NCBI GenBank assembly: GCA_963777595.1
Contig: CAVZRE010000058.1
Coordinates: forward strand, 3,272-67,271
DNA length: 64,000 nt
Direction of reading: 5' to 3'
Source: CAVVFX01 sp963777595
GTDB lineage: Bacteria > Acidobacteriota > Terriglobia > Bryobacterales > Bryobacteraceae
Both the position numbers and the translations under genes were made by a program. Shown piece by piece: positions 45,583 to 53,819 of the stretch (its first letter is position 1; each line of letters starts with the position of its first letter). A model generated the notes under the pieces. That model did no database searches. It saw only the letters and a list, made by a program, of their open reading frames with translations, and was not told the origin of the DNA.

Positions 45583-46641
45583 TCACGGTATCCGGCCGGC
45601 GGGATTTCTCCCAATGGGACCTACGGGAACGCGGGGAGTGGTGTGCGCGTGGTGCGCGCGGCGGTGCAGATCGGTGAGATTCACACCGGTCAGAAGGATG
45701 GCGATGCCGCCCTGCAGCAGGCGCGCGAGAGTGATAAACACCCAGTTGACTTCGCCAAACGCCTTCGCCGGCCCTTTCTCTCCTCCCGCCAGCCACACTC
45801 CGAGAAAGGTGAAGAACTGAAGCGCCCCGAGGTTTCCCGGCGCGTTGGGGATCAAGGTCCCTATACGGAAAACGACGACAATGAGAGCGGCCTGGCGGAC
45901 ATCGAAATCGTACTGGTCCGCCTGGAGCAAGGCCCAAATCGAAAGCGTCTGGAAAAAAATGTACAAGAAGCTGACTCCGAGGGCCGCGGTCAAAGTTTTC
46001 GGCTGACCCATCTTATGTAATTCATCGAGAAAGTGAATGAATTGCGAAGCCCATTTGTGGCCGGAGACCACTTGGTAGGAGTGCTGTTTGTGAAAAAGGA
46101 GATAGAGAAAAAGGGCGGAGAGCGCGACCACGCCAATCGCGAGGGCCCAGGCGCCACGAACGAGATCGTGCGGGAGATTCTGCACTCCGATGGTTACCAG
46201 GACATAGGTCGCCATCAGCCAGATCCCGTCGATGGAGGCCTCGATGGCGGCGGAAGAGATGCTGAGCGGCAAATCAACCTTGGTCCAATGGGTCAGCAGA
46301 TAGACGCGGATGGCTTCGCCGGCTTTCGCGGGCAGAACTTCATTGGCAAACAGGCCGATCAGCACGGATTGCACGCAGCGCCAGAGAGGAATCTCCTCCG
46401 CCGGACTCAGGATCAGCTGCCAGCGCCAGGCGTGCGAAAAATTGGCGGCGACTTCGAAAATGAAGGCAAGGACGACCCAAAGCCAATTAAGATGACGGAG
46501 GTCATAGGCAGTTTCGCGCAGGCGCGAGTCCTTCAGGACCCAGATCAAACTGGCCGCCGAGACTGCATAGCCGAAGGCCGGCAGCAGCCAGTTCGGGAAC
46601 CGTATTCTGAGCCTGGTAGTGTCGCTCAACAAGCTCATCAT
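45583..46641 (-). CDS. Lysylphosphatidylglycerol-synthase-type flippase-like membrane protein
   Basis: ATG at 46641 (MMSLLSDTTRLRIRF). About 352 residues with eight or so membrane helices in the UPF0104/AglD-like pattern: HLNWLWVVLAFIFEVAANFSHAWRWQLIL, LIGLFANEVLPAKAGEAIRVYLL, IEASIDGIWLMATYV, RIGTLIPNAPGNLGALQFFTFL. The P-x-x-x-G-E and P-N-x-P-G-x-x-G motifs are diagnostic of this flippase-like family. No aminoacyl-transferase domain follows, so it is not a full MprF. Likely role: moving a lipid-linked molecule. Confidence 0.85.
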   Translation of the reverse strand: MMSLLSDTTRLRIRFPNWLLPAFGYAVSAASLIWVLKDSRLRETAYDLRHLNWLWVVLAFIFEVAANFSHAWRWQLILSPAEEIPLWRCVQSVLIGLFANEVLPAKAGEAIRVYLLTHWTKVDLPLSISSAAIEASIDGIWLMATYVLVTIGVQNLPHDLVRGAWALAIGVVALSALFLYLLFHKQHSYQVVSGHKWASQFIHFLDELHKMGQPKTLTAALGVSFLYIFFQTLSIWALLQADQYDFDVRQAALIVVVFRIGTLIPNAPGNLGALQFFTFLGVWLAGGEKGPAKAFGEVNWVFITLARLLQGGIAILLTGVNLTDLHRRAHHAHTTPRVPVGPIGRNPAGRIP

Positions 46642-46984
46642 AACCTCTTTAAGCCGGGATCGCGCGAAGTATGTACCCGATGCGGGGCTTGCCGGTACTT
46701 TAGTCAGGATCCTTCTCGGCAACAAGGGAGTCATAGAAGCCGGCCCTCCTGACCATTGCGTCTTACCAGATGAGTTCTTGCATTTGACAGGAGTCCGGAG
46801 TGTCTTTCCGGCACCCAGGATTCGACTCCGCAAAGTTAGGGACTAAAGGTCGCCAGCGTAGCTTTTCGCCCGGCTCTTTGTCTGTAGCTCTTTGCCTGTA
46901 GGTGGGAGCGAGCGGACGGGATAGACTCGGAATTGAGTGTAATTTTTCACGTGACCTTACGTCTGCCTGACGTACGAAACTGAT
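46642..46984. other. Divergent intergenic region upstream of amt
   Basis: 343 bp between the flippase-like gene and the ammonium transporter. Near its right end is a perfect inverted repeat TACGTC / GACGTA (46958-46963 and 46969-46974, 5-nt gap) only 10 bp before the amt start codon. I found no sigma-54 -24/-12 element by eye. No ORF or RNA gene is apparent. Confidence 0.4.
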
Positions 46985-48418
46985 ATGTCTGCAACGCAAC
47001 TAACTATGACCCTTCGACGCATTAAATCGCTGCCGGCTCTGGCGCAGGCCTTCATCTTGCCTGGGTTGGTTCTGGCGCAGTCCGCTGTGCCTTCTGCTCC
47101 GACGCTCGACGCCCGTCTTGCCTCAGTCGAATCCGCCGCCAAATCCGCTCAATCGGCCGGTGACAACGCCTGGATGCTGGTGTCAGCGGCGCTCGTTCTG
47201 ATGATGACCGGTCCCGGCCTCGCCCTGTTCTATGGAGGGCTCGTGCGCCGGAAAAACGTGTTGAGCACGATGATGCACAGCTACATCCTGATGGCAGTGG
47301 TTACCGTCCTCTGGGCGGTCTACGGCTACAGCATGGTGTTCGCGGAAGGCAATGCCTTCACCGGCGATCTGCGGTATCTGTTCCTGAATGGTGTCGGCTC
47401 TGCGCCCAACGCCGATTACGCCGCGACGATCCCCCAAGAAACCTTCATGATCTACCAGTTGATGTTCGCAATCATCACGCCCGCGCTGATTTCCGGCGCC
47501 TTTGCGGAACGCATGAAATTTAAGGCGATGGTTTTATTCACGGTCCTATGGAGCACGATCGTATACTTTCCGATGGCTCACATGGTGTGGGGCAAAGGCG
47601 GATTGCTGAACGCTTTCACTGGCGGTGCTATTCCCTCTTTCGATTTTGCCGGCGGCACGGTCGTCCACATTACTTCCGGAGTCTCGGCTTTGATCTGTGC
47701 GCTGTACCTGGGCAAGCGAACGGGCTACCCAAGCGAAGCGATGAAGCCGCACAGTGTGGTGCTGAGTTGCGTAGGTGCGTGCCTGCTTTGGGTAGGTTGG
47801 TTCGGGTTTAATGCCGGAAGCGCGCTGGCAGCGAGTGGACTCGCGACCAGCGCTTTTGTGGCGACCCACTTCGCTGCTGCCACGGCCACTCTGGGTTGGA
47901 TGTTCGCCGAGTGGATGCGCACCGGCAAACCCAGCGTCCTGGGCGCGATATCCGGCTCGGTTGCGGGACTGGTGGCGATAACGCCGGCATCAGGCTTCGT
48001 CAAGCCGATGCCGGCGCTGCTGATCGGTTTACTAGCCGGCATCTTCTGCTACTTCATGGCAACGTCGGTGAAGCATCTCTTTGGCTACGACGATACGCTC
48101 GACGCGTTCGGCGTCCATGGTTCCGGCGGCACCTTGGGCGCAATTTTGACCGGCGTCTTCGCCACCAATCTGGTGAACGATGGACTAAAGAACGCAAAAG
48201 GCCAGGTGCTGCCGATGGGTCTGGTGGATGGCCACGGAGTGCAGGTAGTTTATCAATGTGGCGGCGTTGTGATTTCCTGGGTGTTGGCGATCGTGGGAAC
48301 TCTGGTTATCCTGAAGGTTTGCGATTTACTGTTCGGGGTCCGAGCCAGTGACGAAGAAGAACGTCAAGGGATGGATCTGGCGATGCACGGTGAAGAAGGA
48401 TATTTCCTGGAGTCCTGA
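46985..48418 (+). CDS. amtB: Ammonium transporter AmtB
   Basis: 477 residues with a cleavable signal (about residues 1-32) and a poorly conserved linker, then 11 membrane helices. The pore histidines of the twin-His motif lie in FPMAHMVWGKGG and AFGVHGSGGTLGA, and the Phe gate and ammonium signature (GGTVVHITSGVSALICALYLGKR) are present. The trimeric channel takes up ammonium and is blocked by PII in nitrogen excess. The PII gene begins 4 bp after the stop, the standard amtB-glnK arrangement. Confidence 0.96.
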   Translation: MSATQLTMTLRRIKSLPALAQAFILPGLVLAQSAVPSAPTLDARLASVESAAKSAQSAGDNAWMLVSAALVLMMTGPGLALFYGGLVRRKNVLSTMMHSYILMAVVTVLWAVYGYSMVFAEGNAFTGDLRYLFLNGVGSAPNADYAATIPQETFMIYQLMFAIITPALISGAFAERMKFKAMVLFTVLWSTIVYFPMAHMVWGKGGLLNAFTGGAIPSFDFAGGTVVHITSGVSALICALYLGKRTGYPSEAMKPHSVVLSCVGACLLWVGWFGFNAGSALAASGLATSAFVATHFAAATATLGWMFAEWMRTGKPSVLGAISGSVAGLVAITPASGFVKPMPALLIGLLAGIFCYFMATSVKHLFGYDDTLDAFGVHGSGGTLGAILTGVFATNLVNDGLKNAKGQVLPMGLVDGHGVQVVYQCGGVVISWVLAIVGTLVILKVCDLLFGVRASDEEERQGMDLAMHGEEGYFLES

Positions 48419-48422
48419 CGAT

Positions 48423-48761
48423 ATGAAAAAAATAGAAGCGATCATTCAGCCGTTTAAATTGGATGAAGTAAAGCAGGCCCTGATCGGAATTGGGATCGAC
48501 GGCATGACGATCAGCGAAGTTCGGGGCCATGGACGCCAGAAAGGGCACAAGGAAGTTTATCGCGGCCAGGAATATACCGTGGATCTTTTACCGAAAGTAC
48601 GCATCGAGATGGTGGTTGCGAACGACCTCGCCGAAAAGGCCGTGGAAACGGTAGCCACAGCCGCGCGCACAGGAAAGATCGGCGACGGGAAGATCTTCGT
48701 TTACGATGTGGCCGATGCGATTCGCATTCGCAATGGCGATCGGGGCGAGGCAGCGATATAA
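48423..48761 (+). CDS. glnB: Nitrogen regulatory protein PII (GlnB/GlnK)
   Basis: 112 residues from ATG 48423. MKKIEAIIQPFKLDEVKQAL is the family opening. The T-loop YRGQEYTVDLLPK carries Tyr51, the uridylylation site, and the B-loop TAARTGKIGDGKIFV and C-terminal VADAIRIRNGDRGEAAI are intact. It binds ATP/ADP and 2-oxoglutarate and gates AmtB. Coupling to amtB upstream and glnD downstream points to a GlnK-like role. Confidence 0.96.
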   Translation: MKKIEAIIQPFKLDEVKQALIGIGIDGMTISEVRGHGRQKGHKEVYRGQEYTVDLLPKVRIEMVVANDLAEKAVETVATAARTGKIGDGKIFVYDVADAIRIRNGDRGEAAI

Positions 48762-48767
48762 GCGGCT

Positions 48768-48839
48768 CGTTTTCCGTTATCCGTGGTCCGTTGTCCGCTG
48801 ACCCTGATACCGGCCAGCTTGAACGGATAACGGAAAACG
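48768..48839 (+). terminator. Long hairpin between glnB and glnD (terminator or attenuator)
   Basis: A perfect 16-bp inverted repeat: CGTTTTCCGTTATCCG at 48768-48783 and CGGATAACGGAAAACG at 48824-48839, with a 40-nt loop of related CCG-TTGTCCG-like units. Its right arm ends 8 bp before the glnD ATG, so pairing would also bury the glnD ribosome-binding region. Confidence 0.6.
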
Positions 48840-48847
48840 GATAACGA

Positions 48848-51142
48848 ATGACGATTCTCCCCCAACTCGAGGCTCGAACTGCGGAGGTGGACGAGCGCAT
48901 TTTGAGGAATTTCCCGGCAATTCCGGGTCTGGCGCTGGCAGCAGTCGGCGGGTATGGACGCCGGGAGTTGTTTCCCCACTCGGATATCGATCTGCTTTTT
49001 CTCACTGCTGATGCAGAATTGCGAGGCGGTCTGCGCGAACCGCTGTCTCCTTTTCTTCGCGAACTTTGGGATTCCAAGCTGCGCATCAGCCAGTCGGTGC
49101 GGACTCCTGAAGAGTGCGCGGACTTCGACCACAAAAATGTCGAATTGTACGTGAGCCTGCTGGATCACCGGTATCTCGCCGGCGATCCCGTGGTCTATGC
49201 CCGCCTCGCCGCACAGAAGCCGCGCAGCGATCTGATGGGACATCTGGCGCGGCTCACGAGAGAGCGCCACCAAAAATTCCAGAACACCATCTACCATTTG
49301 GAACCTCATCTAAAGGACAGCCCAGGAGGGTTGCGCGACTACCAGGTTTTGCGGTGGGCGCAGAAGCTTGGCGAGCGGACACATCCCGAGGAATTGACGG
49401 CGGTTCGGGACTTTCTCTTCGAGGTTCGTTTCGCTCTCCACACGCTTTCCGGCCGCGACAACAATGTCCTCGATTTCGCGATGCAGGACAGAGTGCGACC
49501 GGACGACCCCGCGGGCCTGATGCGCGAGTATTTTCGCAGCGCGCGCTCAATCTTTCGCAGTTGTGAAAATCTGCTGGACGTATCCGAAAGACGCAGCAGT
49601 TCTCTATTTGCAAAGTTCCGGGATCGCAGTTCGCGGTTGTCCAACAGCGATTTTTCGATTGTCCGGGATCGCGTACATTTCCGCACGCCGCAACAGGCTG
49701 TGAGCGACGCCGGATTGGTCGAACGGCTCTTTGCTTTCGTAGCGCGCCATGGCATCGCGCTCGCGCCGGATACGCAGGATCGCCTGCTGGCGCACCTCCC
49801 TCCCTTCCATACAGAGTGGCCGGCGATCCGCGAGATACTGTCTCTACCGTATGCGGACCTCGCGCTGCAGGAAATGCATACTACCGGAGTTTTGCAAGCC
49901 ATTTTCCCGGAGTTTGTCCATCTCGACTCCCTGGTGGTGCGGGATTTCTACCATCGCTACACGGTCGACGAACATACGCTGGTAGCGATCGGCACCCTCG
50001 CCGCTCTCAAGCGCAGGAAGGGGACCGGATTCGGAGGTCTGATCGCAGAAGCGCCGCCGCTCGCAGTGCTTTATCTCGCACTGCTCTTCCATGACGTCGG
50101 AAAAGGAACCGGCGAAGACCACACGGTCGCATCGGTCCGCATGGCACGCGAGATGTTCGAGCGCATCGCGCTGCCGGAAGAGGACCGCGCCATGGTGCAA
50201 TTTCTCATCCACGCGCATCTGGAGATGTCCGCGGCGATGAGTTCACGAGATATCTACGATCCCACGGTAGCGCGCGACATGGCGAAGCGCATCGGCACTG
50301 TGGAGCGGCTTAAGTATCTAACGCTGCTGACTTATGGCGATATCAGCGCGGTCAATCCCGAGGCGATGACGCCATGGCGTTCGATACTCCTGTGGAACCT
50401 CTACACGGCTACGTATCGAGCACTTACCAGCGAACTCGACACCCTCCGGCTGGAGGCTCGTTCGTATGGGTCGGCGGAGCGCGAGGCGTTTCTCGATGGT
50501 CTTCCGGTCCGCTATCTGCGGACTCGTTCCGATGCGGATATCGATATGCATATGGCGATGGCGCGCGGCGACGTAGCTGTGCGCATCGATCGGGATCAGG
50601 AGGTGTACCGGCTGACGGTGGTAACGTCGGACCGGCCATTCCTTTTCGCCTCGATTGCCGGAGCGCTGGCAAGTTTCGGCATGAACATCGTCAAGGCGGA
50701 AGCGTTCGGCAACCGGCACGGAGTGATCGTCGACACGTTCCATTTTGCCGATCCACTGCGCACTTTGGAACTCAATCCAGGCGAGGATGAAGCGCTGCTC
50801 CGTACGGTGCGCAGGACCATGGAGGGCGAACTCGATGTGCAGACATTGCTGAAGCGCCGACCGGTGAAAGCGCAACCCAGCCGGCACATGGAGATTCCGC
50901 TGCGCGCCTGCATCGATAATTCCGCGTCGGACCACTCCACGCTGTTGGAAATTACCGCGGAGGATCGTCCCGGTCTGCTGTACGGAATCGCTTCCGCAAT
51001 CTCAGCGGCGGGCTGCAACATCGAGGTGGTCCTCATCGATACGGAGGGTCATCGCGCCATCGACGTCTTCTACGTGACGAAGGCGGGGCGCAAGTTGACG
51101 GAGGCTGAAGGAGAGGAACTCACCATGCGGCTGCAGGTATGA
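48848..51142 (+). CDS. glnD: [Protein-PII] uridylyltransferase/uridylyl-removing enzyme GlnD
   Basis: 764 residues. The nucleotidyltransferase motif GGYGRRELFPHSDIDLLFL is near residue 35-55, then a GlnE-like linker. The HD domain follows (YTVDEHTLVAIGTLAAL, LYLALLFHDVGKGTGEDH, IHAHLEMSAAMSSRD), and two ACT domains (VVTSDRPFLFASIAGALASFGMNIVKAEAF, ITAEDRPGLLYGIASAISAAGCNIEVVLI) complete the family order. It is shorter at the N-terminus than enterobacterial GlnD. It senses glutamine and modifies PII at Tyr51. Gene order amtB-glnB-glnD makes one nitrogen-sensing block. Confidence 0.96.
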   Translation: MTILPQLEARTAEVDERILRNFPAIPGLALAAVGGYGRRELFPHSDIDLLFLTADAELRGGLREPLSPFLRELWDSKLRISQSVRTPEECADFDHKNVELYVSLLDHRYLAGDPVVYARLAAQKPRSDLMGHLARLTRERHQKFQNTIYHLEPHLKDSPGGLRDYQVLRWAQKLGERTHPEELTAVRDFLFEVRFALHTLSGRDNNVLDFAMQDRVRPDDPAGLMREYFRSARSIFRSCENLLDVSERRSSSLFAKFRDRSSRLSNSDFSIVRDRVHFRTPQQAVSDAGLVERLFAFVARHGIALAPDTQDRLLAHLPPFHTEWPAIREILSLPYADLALQEMHTTGVLQAIFPEFVHLDSLVVRDFYHRYTVDEHTLVAIGTLAALKRRKGTGFGGLIAEAPPLAVLYLALLFHDVGKGTGEDHTVASVRMAREMFERIALPEEDRAMVQFLIHAHLEMSAAMSSRDIYDPTVARDMAKRIGTVERLKYLTLLTYGDISAVNPEAMTPWRSILLWNLYTATYRALTSELDTLRLEARSYGSAEREAFLDGLPVRYLRTRSDADIDMHMAMARGDVAVRIDRDQEVYRLTVVTSDRPFLFASIAGALASFGMNIVKAEAFGNRHGVIVDTFHFADPLRTLELNPGEDEALLRTVRRTMEGELDVQTLLKRRPVKAQPSRHMEIPLRACIDNSASDHSTLLEITAEDRPGLLYGIASAISAAGCNIEVVLIDTEGHRAIDVFYVTKAGRKLTEAEGEELTMRLQV

Positions 51143-51197
51143 ATCCGGCCAAAGGCGCGACGCCAGAATTCGAGACATAATCATTGGGGGGACCGCG

Positions 51198-51689
51198 ATG
51201 AACAGAAGACAAGTGATCGAGACGATCGGATCGATGGCGGCGATGAAGGGAGCGACGCCTGCGCGGGAACGTTTCATCGGCGTGTGGAAACTTGCCGGCT
51301 ATGAGCGAAAGGATCCGGATGGCCGGATCGAGTGTCCCCTGGGCGAGAAGCCGGTGGGACGCATTACTTACGACCGGGCCGGGCGGATGTCGGCGCAGTT
51401 GATGCGTCCGGGTCGCCGCTCCACGACCACTCCCGGAGTCGGGCTGCTCGCCGGTCACGCCACTAACGAAGAGATCCGGGAAGCAGTGGACGGATTCATC
51501 TCGTATTTCGGAACGTTTGATGTAGATGAAGCCAGCCAGGTCGTAATCCATCATGTCCAAGCTTGCCTCGTGCCCAGCTGGGTGGGTACGGACTTGAAGC
51601 GCTCTTATCGTTTTAGCGCGAACCGGCTGACACTGACAGCAGCTTCCACCAGCGTGGTGGAAATTGCTTGGGAGCGTGAGACTGACTGA
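51198..51689 (+). CDS. Lipocalin-like domain protein
   Basis: 163 residues. The N-terminus (MNRRQVIETIGSMAAMKG) is a weak TAT-like leader. The rest matches the lipocalin_5-like family: FIGVWKLAGYERKDPDGRI, PLGEKPVGRITYDRAGRMSAQLM, AVDGFISYFGTFDVDEASQVVIHHVQACLVPSWVGT. Probable small-molecule binding beta-barrel; ligand unknown. Purine-rich ggggggacc precedes the ATG at 51198. Confidence 0.85.
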   Translation: MNRRQVIETIGSMAAMKGATPARERFIGVWKLAGYERKDPDGRIECPLGEKPVGRITYDRAGRMSAQLMRPGRRSTTTPGVGLLAGHATNEEIREAVDGFISYFGTFDVDEASQVVIHHVQACLVPSWVGTDLKRSYRFSANRLTLTAASTSVVEIAWERETD

Positions 51690-51703
51690 AAGCGTGCCGG
51701 CAG

Positions 51704-52456
51704 CTAAGCTCCGAGTTTAGACGCCAGGTCCAATATGTCACCCGACACGACGTCAAAATCGCCTGGTTTGGCATTGTCGGCTTCGCCGGAGGGTCCGAAC
51801 TCGGCGGGCCGGTGAATGAAGGCGGTGCGCAGACCGCAACCGCGCGCCGCAATGAGATCGATCGAGTGGGCCGCGCACATCATCATTTCCTCCGGCTTTA
51901 GTTCCAAGAGGCTTGCTGCCGTGAGATAGACCTCGCGATCGGGCTTGTAGTGCCTGGCCAGTTCGGCCGAAAGTATCAGATCCCAGGGCAGGCCGGCAGA
52001 TTTGGCCATGCCGGCGAGGAGGGCGACATTGCCGTTCGATAACGGCGCTATCGTATATTTTGCCTTGAGACGCGTGAGACCGGCGATCGAATCGGGCCAA
52101 GGTTTGAGGCGGTGCCAGACGCGATTCCAATGATCTTTTTCCTCATCCGACAGACCTTCGATGTGAAACTCCGGGAGGAGATCTTCCAGTAAACGACGAT
52201 TGAGATGATCGAGGTTGGTCCATGGCATTTCGCCCTTGCGGACTTTGTCCATGGAAGGCACATAGCCAGCCCGCCATCGATCGGCGAAGTGAGCCCAATC
52301 AATATCGATGCCCTTGGTCTTCGACCATGCGGCGCCTTCCGCGGCGATCGAGGCGCGCCAATCGACAACGGTGCCAAAAACGTCGAAGACCAGGGCCTTC
52401 ACCGGCCCCACGGCGCCTGACAGATCCTGCGCATGCGTACCATGTCTCCGAGTCAT
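51704..52456 (-). CDS. Haloacid dehalogenase, type II (HAD superfamily)
   Basis: 250 residues. HAD motif I VKALVFDVFGTVVDWR has the nucleophile aspartate, motif II is in YTIAPLSNGNVALL, and motif III/IV in HYKPDREVYLTAASLL and MMMCAAHSIDLIAARGCGLRTAFIHRP. The sequence matches L-2-haloacid dehalogenases, which release halide from 2-halo acids. ATG at 52456 adds about 17 residues before the core and may be early; a GTG-type start near 52402 is possible. Confidence 0.88.
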   Translation of the reverse strand: MTRRHGTHAQDLSGAVGPVKALVFDVFGTVVDWRASIAAEGAAWSKTKGIDIDWAHFADRWRAGYVPSMDKVRKGEMPWTNLDHLNRRLLEDLLPEFHIEGLSDEEKDHWNRVWHRLKPWPDSIAGLTRLKAKYTIAPLSNGNVALLAGMAKSAGLPWDLILSAELARHYKPDREVYLTAASLLELKPEEMMMCAAHSIDLIAARGCGLRTAFIHRPAEFGPSGEADNAKPGDFDVVSGDILDLASKLGA

Positions 52457-52499
52457 TGCCCGTTTCCTATGGTAAAGCAGCCGATCCGTTGCAGAGATT

Positions 52500-52645
52500 G
52501 AAGCAAAAAAAACGCCCCCGAAATCGAGGGCGCTAAGGAAGGAGATTCTCTCGAAGCGTTAAGCGTCGCCGGCGAGGTTAGCACCGTCTGGCTTCTACTC
52601 TTTCAGCTTAAAGGCTGTTTAGACTTTGCCACAGTACCCGGAAGA
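52500..52645 (-). ncRNA. Candidate small RNA ending in a rho-independent terminator
   Basis: Read on the minus strand, about 110 nt of non-coding sequence with several short hairpins (for example CAGC-ctttaa-GCTG near 52603-52616 and a GCCGGC core near 52569-52575) runs into a canonical terminator at 52505-52532. No protein frame fits. It could instead be just the 3' UTR of the small secreted-protein gene at 52670-52855. No known RNA family was recognised. Confidence 0.35.
52505..52532 (-). terminator. Rho-independent terminator, minus strand
   Basis: Stem CGCCC-C-CG / CG-A-GGGCG (52513-52520 and 52525-52532, one mismatch) with AAAT loop, followed on the minus strand by eight T (52505-52512). 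It ends transcription coming from the right and sits upstream of the dehalogenase gene. Confidence 0.75.
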
Positions 52646-52669
52646 ATACTATGCAAAATTGACCGCCAA

Positions 52670-52855
52670 TCAGGATCTATGAGTACCAGGACCCGATGTG
52701 CAACTGGTGTCGTTTGCTGACCGCGTGCTATCTACGGTCTGGGCATGGGGAGCTTTCGGCGGCTGCTGTAGCGGTTGATCCGGCGCTTCCGTGCCTCCCC
52801 AAAGAAAGGTAGAGCAAACGGCGGCGAGAAAGAGTTGAGTCAGGTTGGTTTTCAT
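52670..52855 (-). CDS. Small secreted hypothetical protein
   Basis: ATG at 52855 begins MKTNLTQLFLAAVCSTFLWG, a good signal peptide, followed by a short proline-, serine- and threonine-rich mature part (APDQPLQQPPKAPHAQTVDS) with one Cys. 61 residues. A longer frame to 52933 adds a non-signal extension and is less likely. No family recognised. It is followed about 140 bp later by a terminator on the same strand, supporting it as a transcribed unit. Confidence 0.4.
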   Translation of the reverse strand: MKTNLTQLFLAAVCSTFLWGGTEAPDQPLQQPPKAPHAQTVDSTRSANDTSCTSGPGTHRS

Positions 52856-53027
52856 AAGATGGCTGAGTGCACGCGAGATTAGGTGAGTCGACTTCCCGGC
52901 TTGATTTCGGTTCAAGTCAGATATCGCGCTCACAACCTCAGAGTATGATTTTTGTGAGTTATCAGACAGTACCGGATGGAATACGTCGCGCCCAACTGGG
53001 TGGCTTTAGACCCGGAAGTACCAGGAC

Positions 53028-53819
53028 TCAAGATACGTTTTGCAGAAGTTGCGGATTCAGGTTGAGGCGCGGAAGGGCACCGATCAAGCGCTTGGCGTAG
53101 GGATGGTCGGGTTGCAGGAACACTTGAGAGGTCGGACCGGTTTCGATGATCTCCCCTTGATACAAGACAGCGACGCGGTCACAGATCTGGGCGACCGAAA
53201 CCAAGTCGTGCGAAATAAAAAGGACGGCAGTGCCGGCGCTCTCGCTGATACGGCGAAACAGCGCGAGAATATCCTGCTGGGTGATCAGGTCGAGTGCGCT
53301 GGTAGGCTCGTCGGCGATGATGAGCCTGGGTCTATGGAGCAGCGCCAGGGCAATGAGCAGCCGCTGTCCCTGGCCGATGCTCAGTTCCCCGCTGCGCATA
53401 TTCAAAAAGTCCGCATGCGCGGGCAGGCTTACCTCGCCCAGTAAACCCAGCGCGGCTTCCCCTGAAAGAGGCCGCGAATTGTGAGCCAGCCAAGTTTCAT
53501 TGATCAAAGTCCGGATGCGCAACGCCGGGTTGAGGCTCGTAGACGGGCTTTGCGGCACGTACGCGATTTTCCTGCCGCGATACGTGCGCATGAGCTTTTC
53601 GGGAATGGCGGCGAGGTCGCGATCTTCGAAAACGATTTGCCCACGCACGGTTCCTGAGCGGTATTGGAGCAGCCTCAATAAAGCCAACGCCAACGTGCTC
53701 TTTCCGGAGCCGCTTTGTCCTACCAGGCCTAATATCTCACCGGCAGACATGTCGAAGCGGACGTCGTTGAGCACATTTTTCTTACCTGGATAGTCGGCGG
53801 AGATCGCGACGTGCAGCAT
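53028..53819 (-). CDS. Oligopeptide/dipeptide ABC transporter ATP-binding protein
   Basis: ATG at 53819 overlaps the substrate-binding protein stop (TGATG). Walker A GQSGSGKS, signature LSIGQGQRLLIALALL, Walker B LIIADEPTSALD, H-loop FISHDLVSV. The signature reads LSIGQ rather than LSGGQ, an accepted variant. The C-terminal QPDHPYAKRLIGALPRLN is the hallmark of OppD/DppF-type ATPases. 263 residues. Only one ATPase gene is present, although Opp-type systems usually have two. Confidence 0.92.
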   Translation of the reverse strand: MLHVAISADYPGKKNVLNDVRFDMSAGEILGLVGQSGSGKSTLALALLRLLQYRSGTVRGQIVFEDRDLAAIPEKLMRTYRGRKIAYVPQSPSTSLNPALRIRTLINETWLAHNSRPLSGEAALGLLGEVSLPAHADFLNMRSGELSIGQGQRLLIALALLHRPRLIIADEPTSALDLITQQDILALFRRISESAGTAVLFISHDLVSVAQICDRVAVLYQGEIIETGPTSQVFLQPDHPYAKRLIGALPRLNLNPQLLQNVS

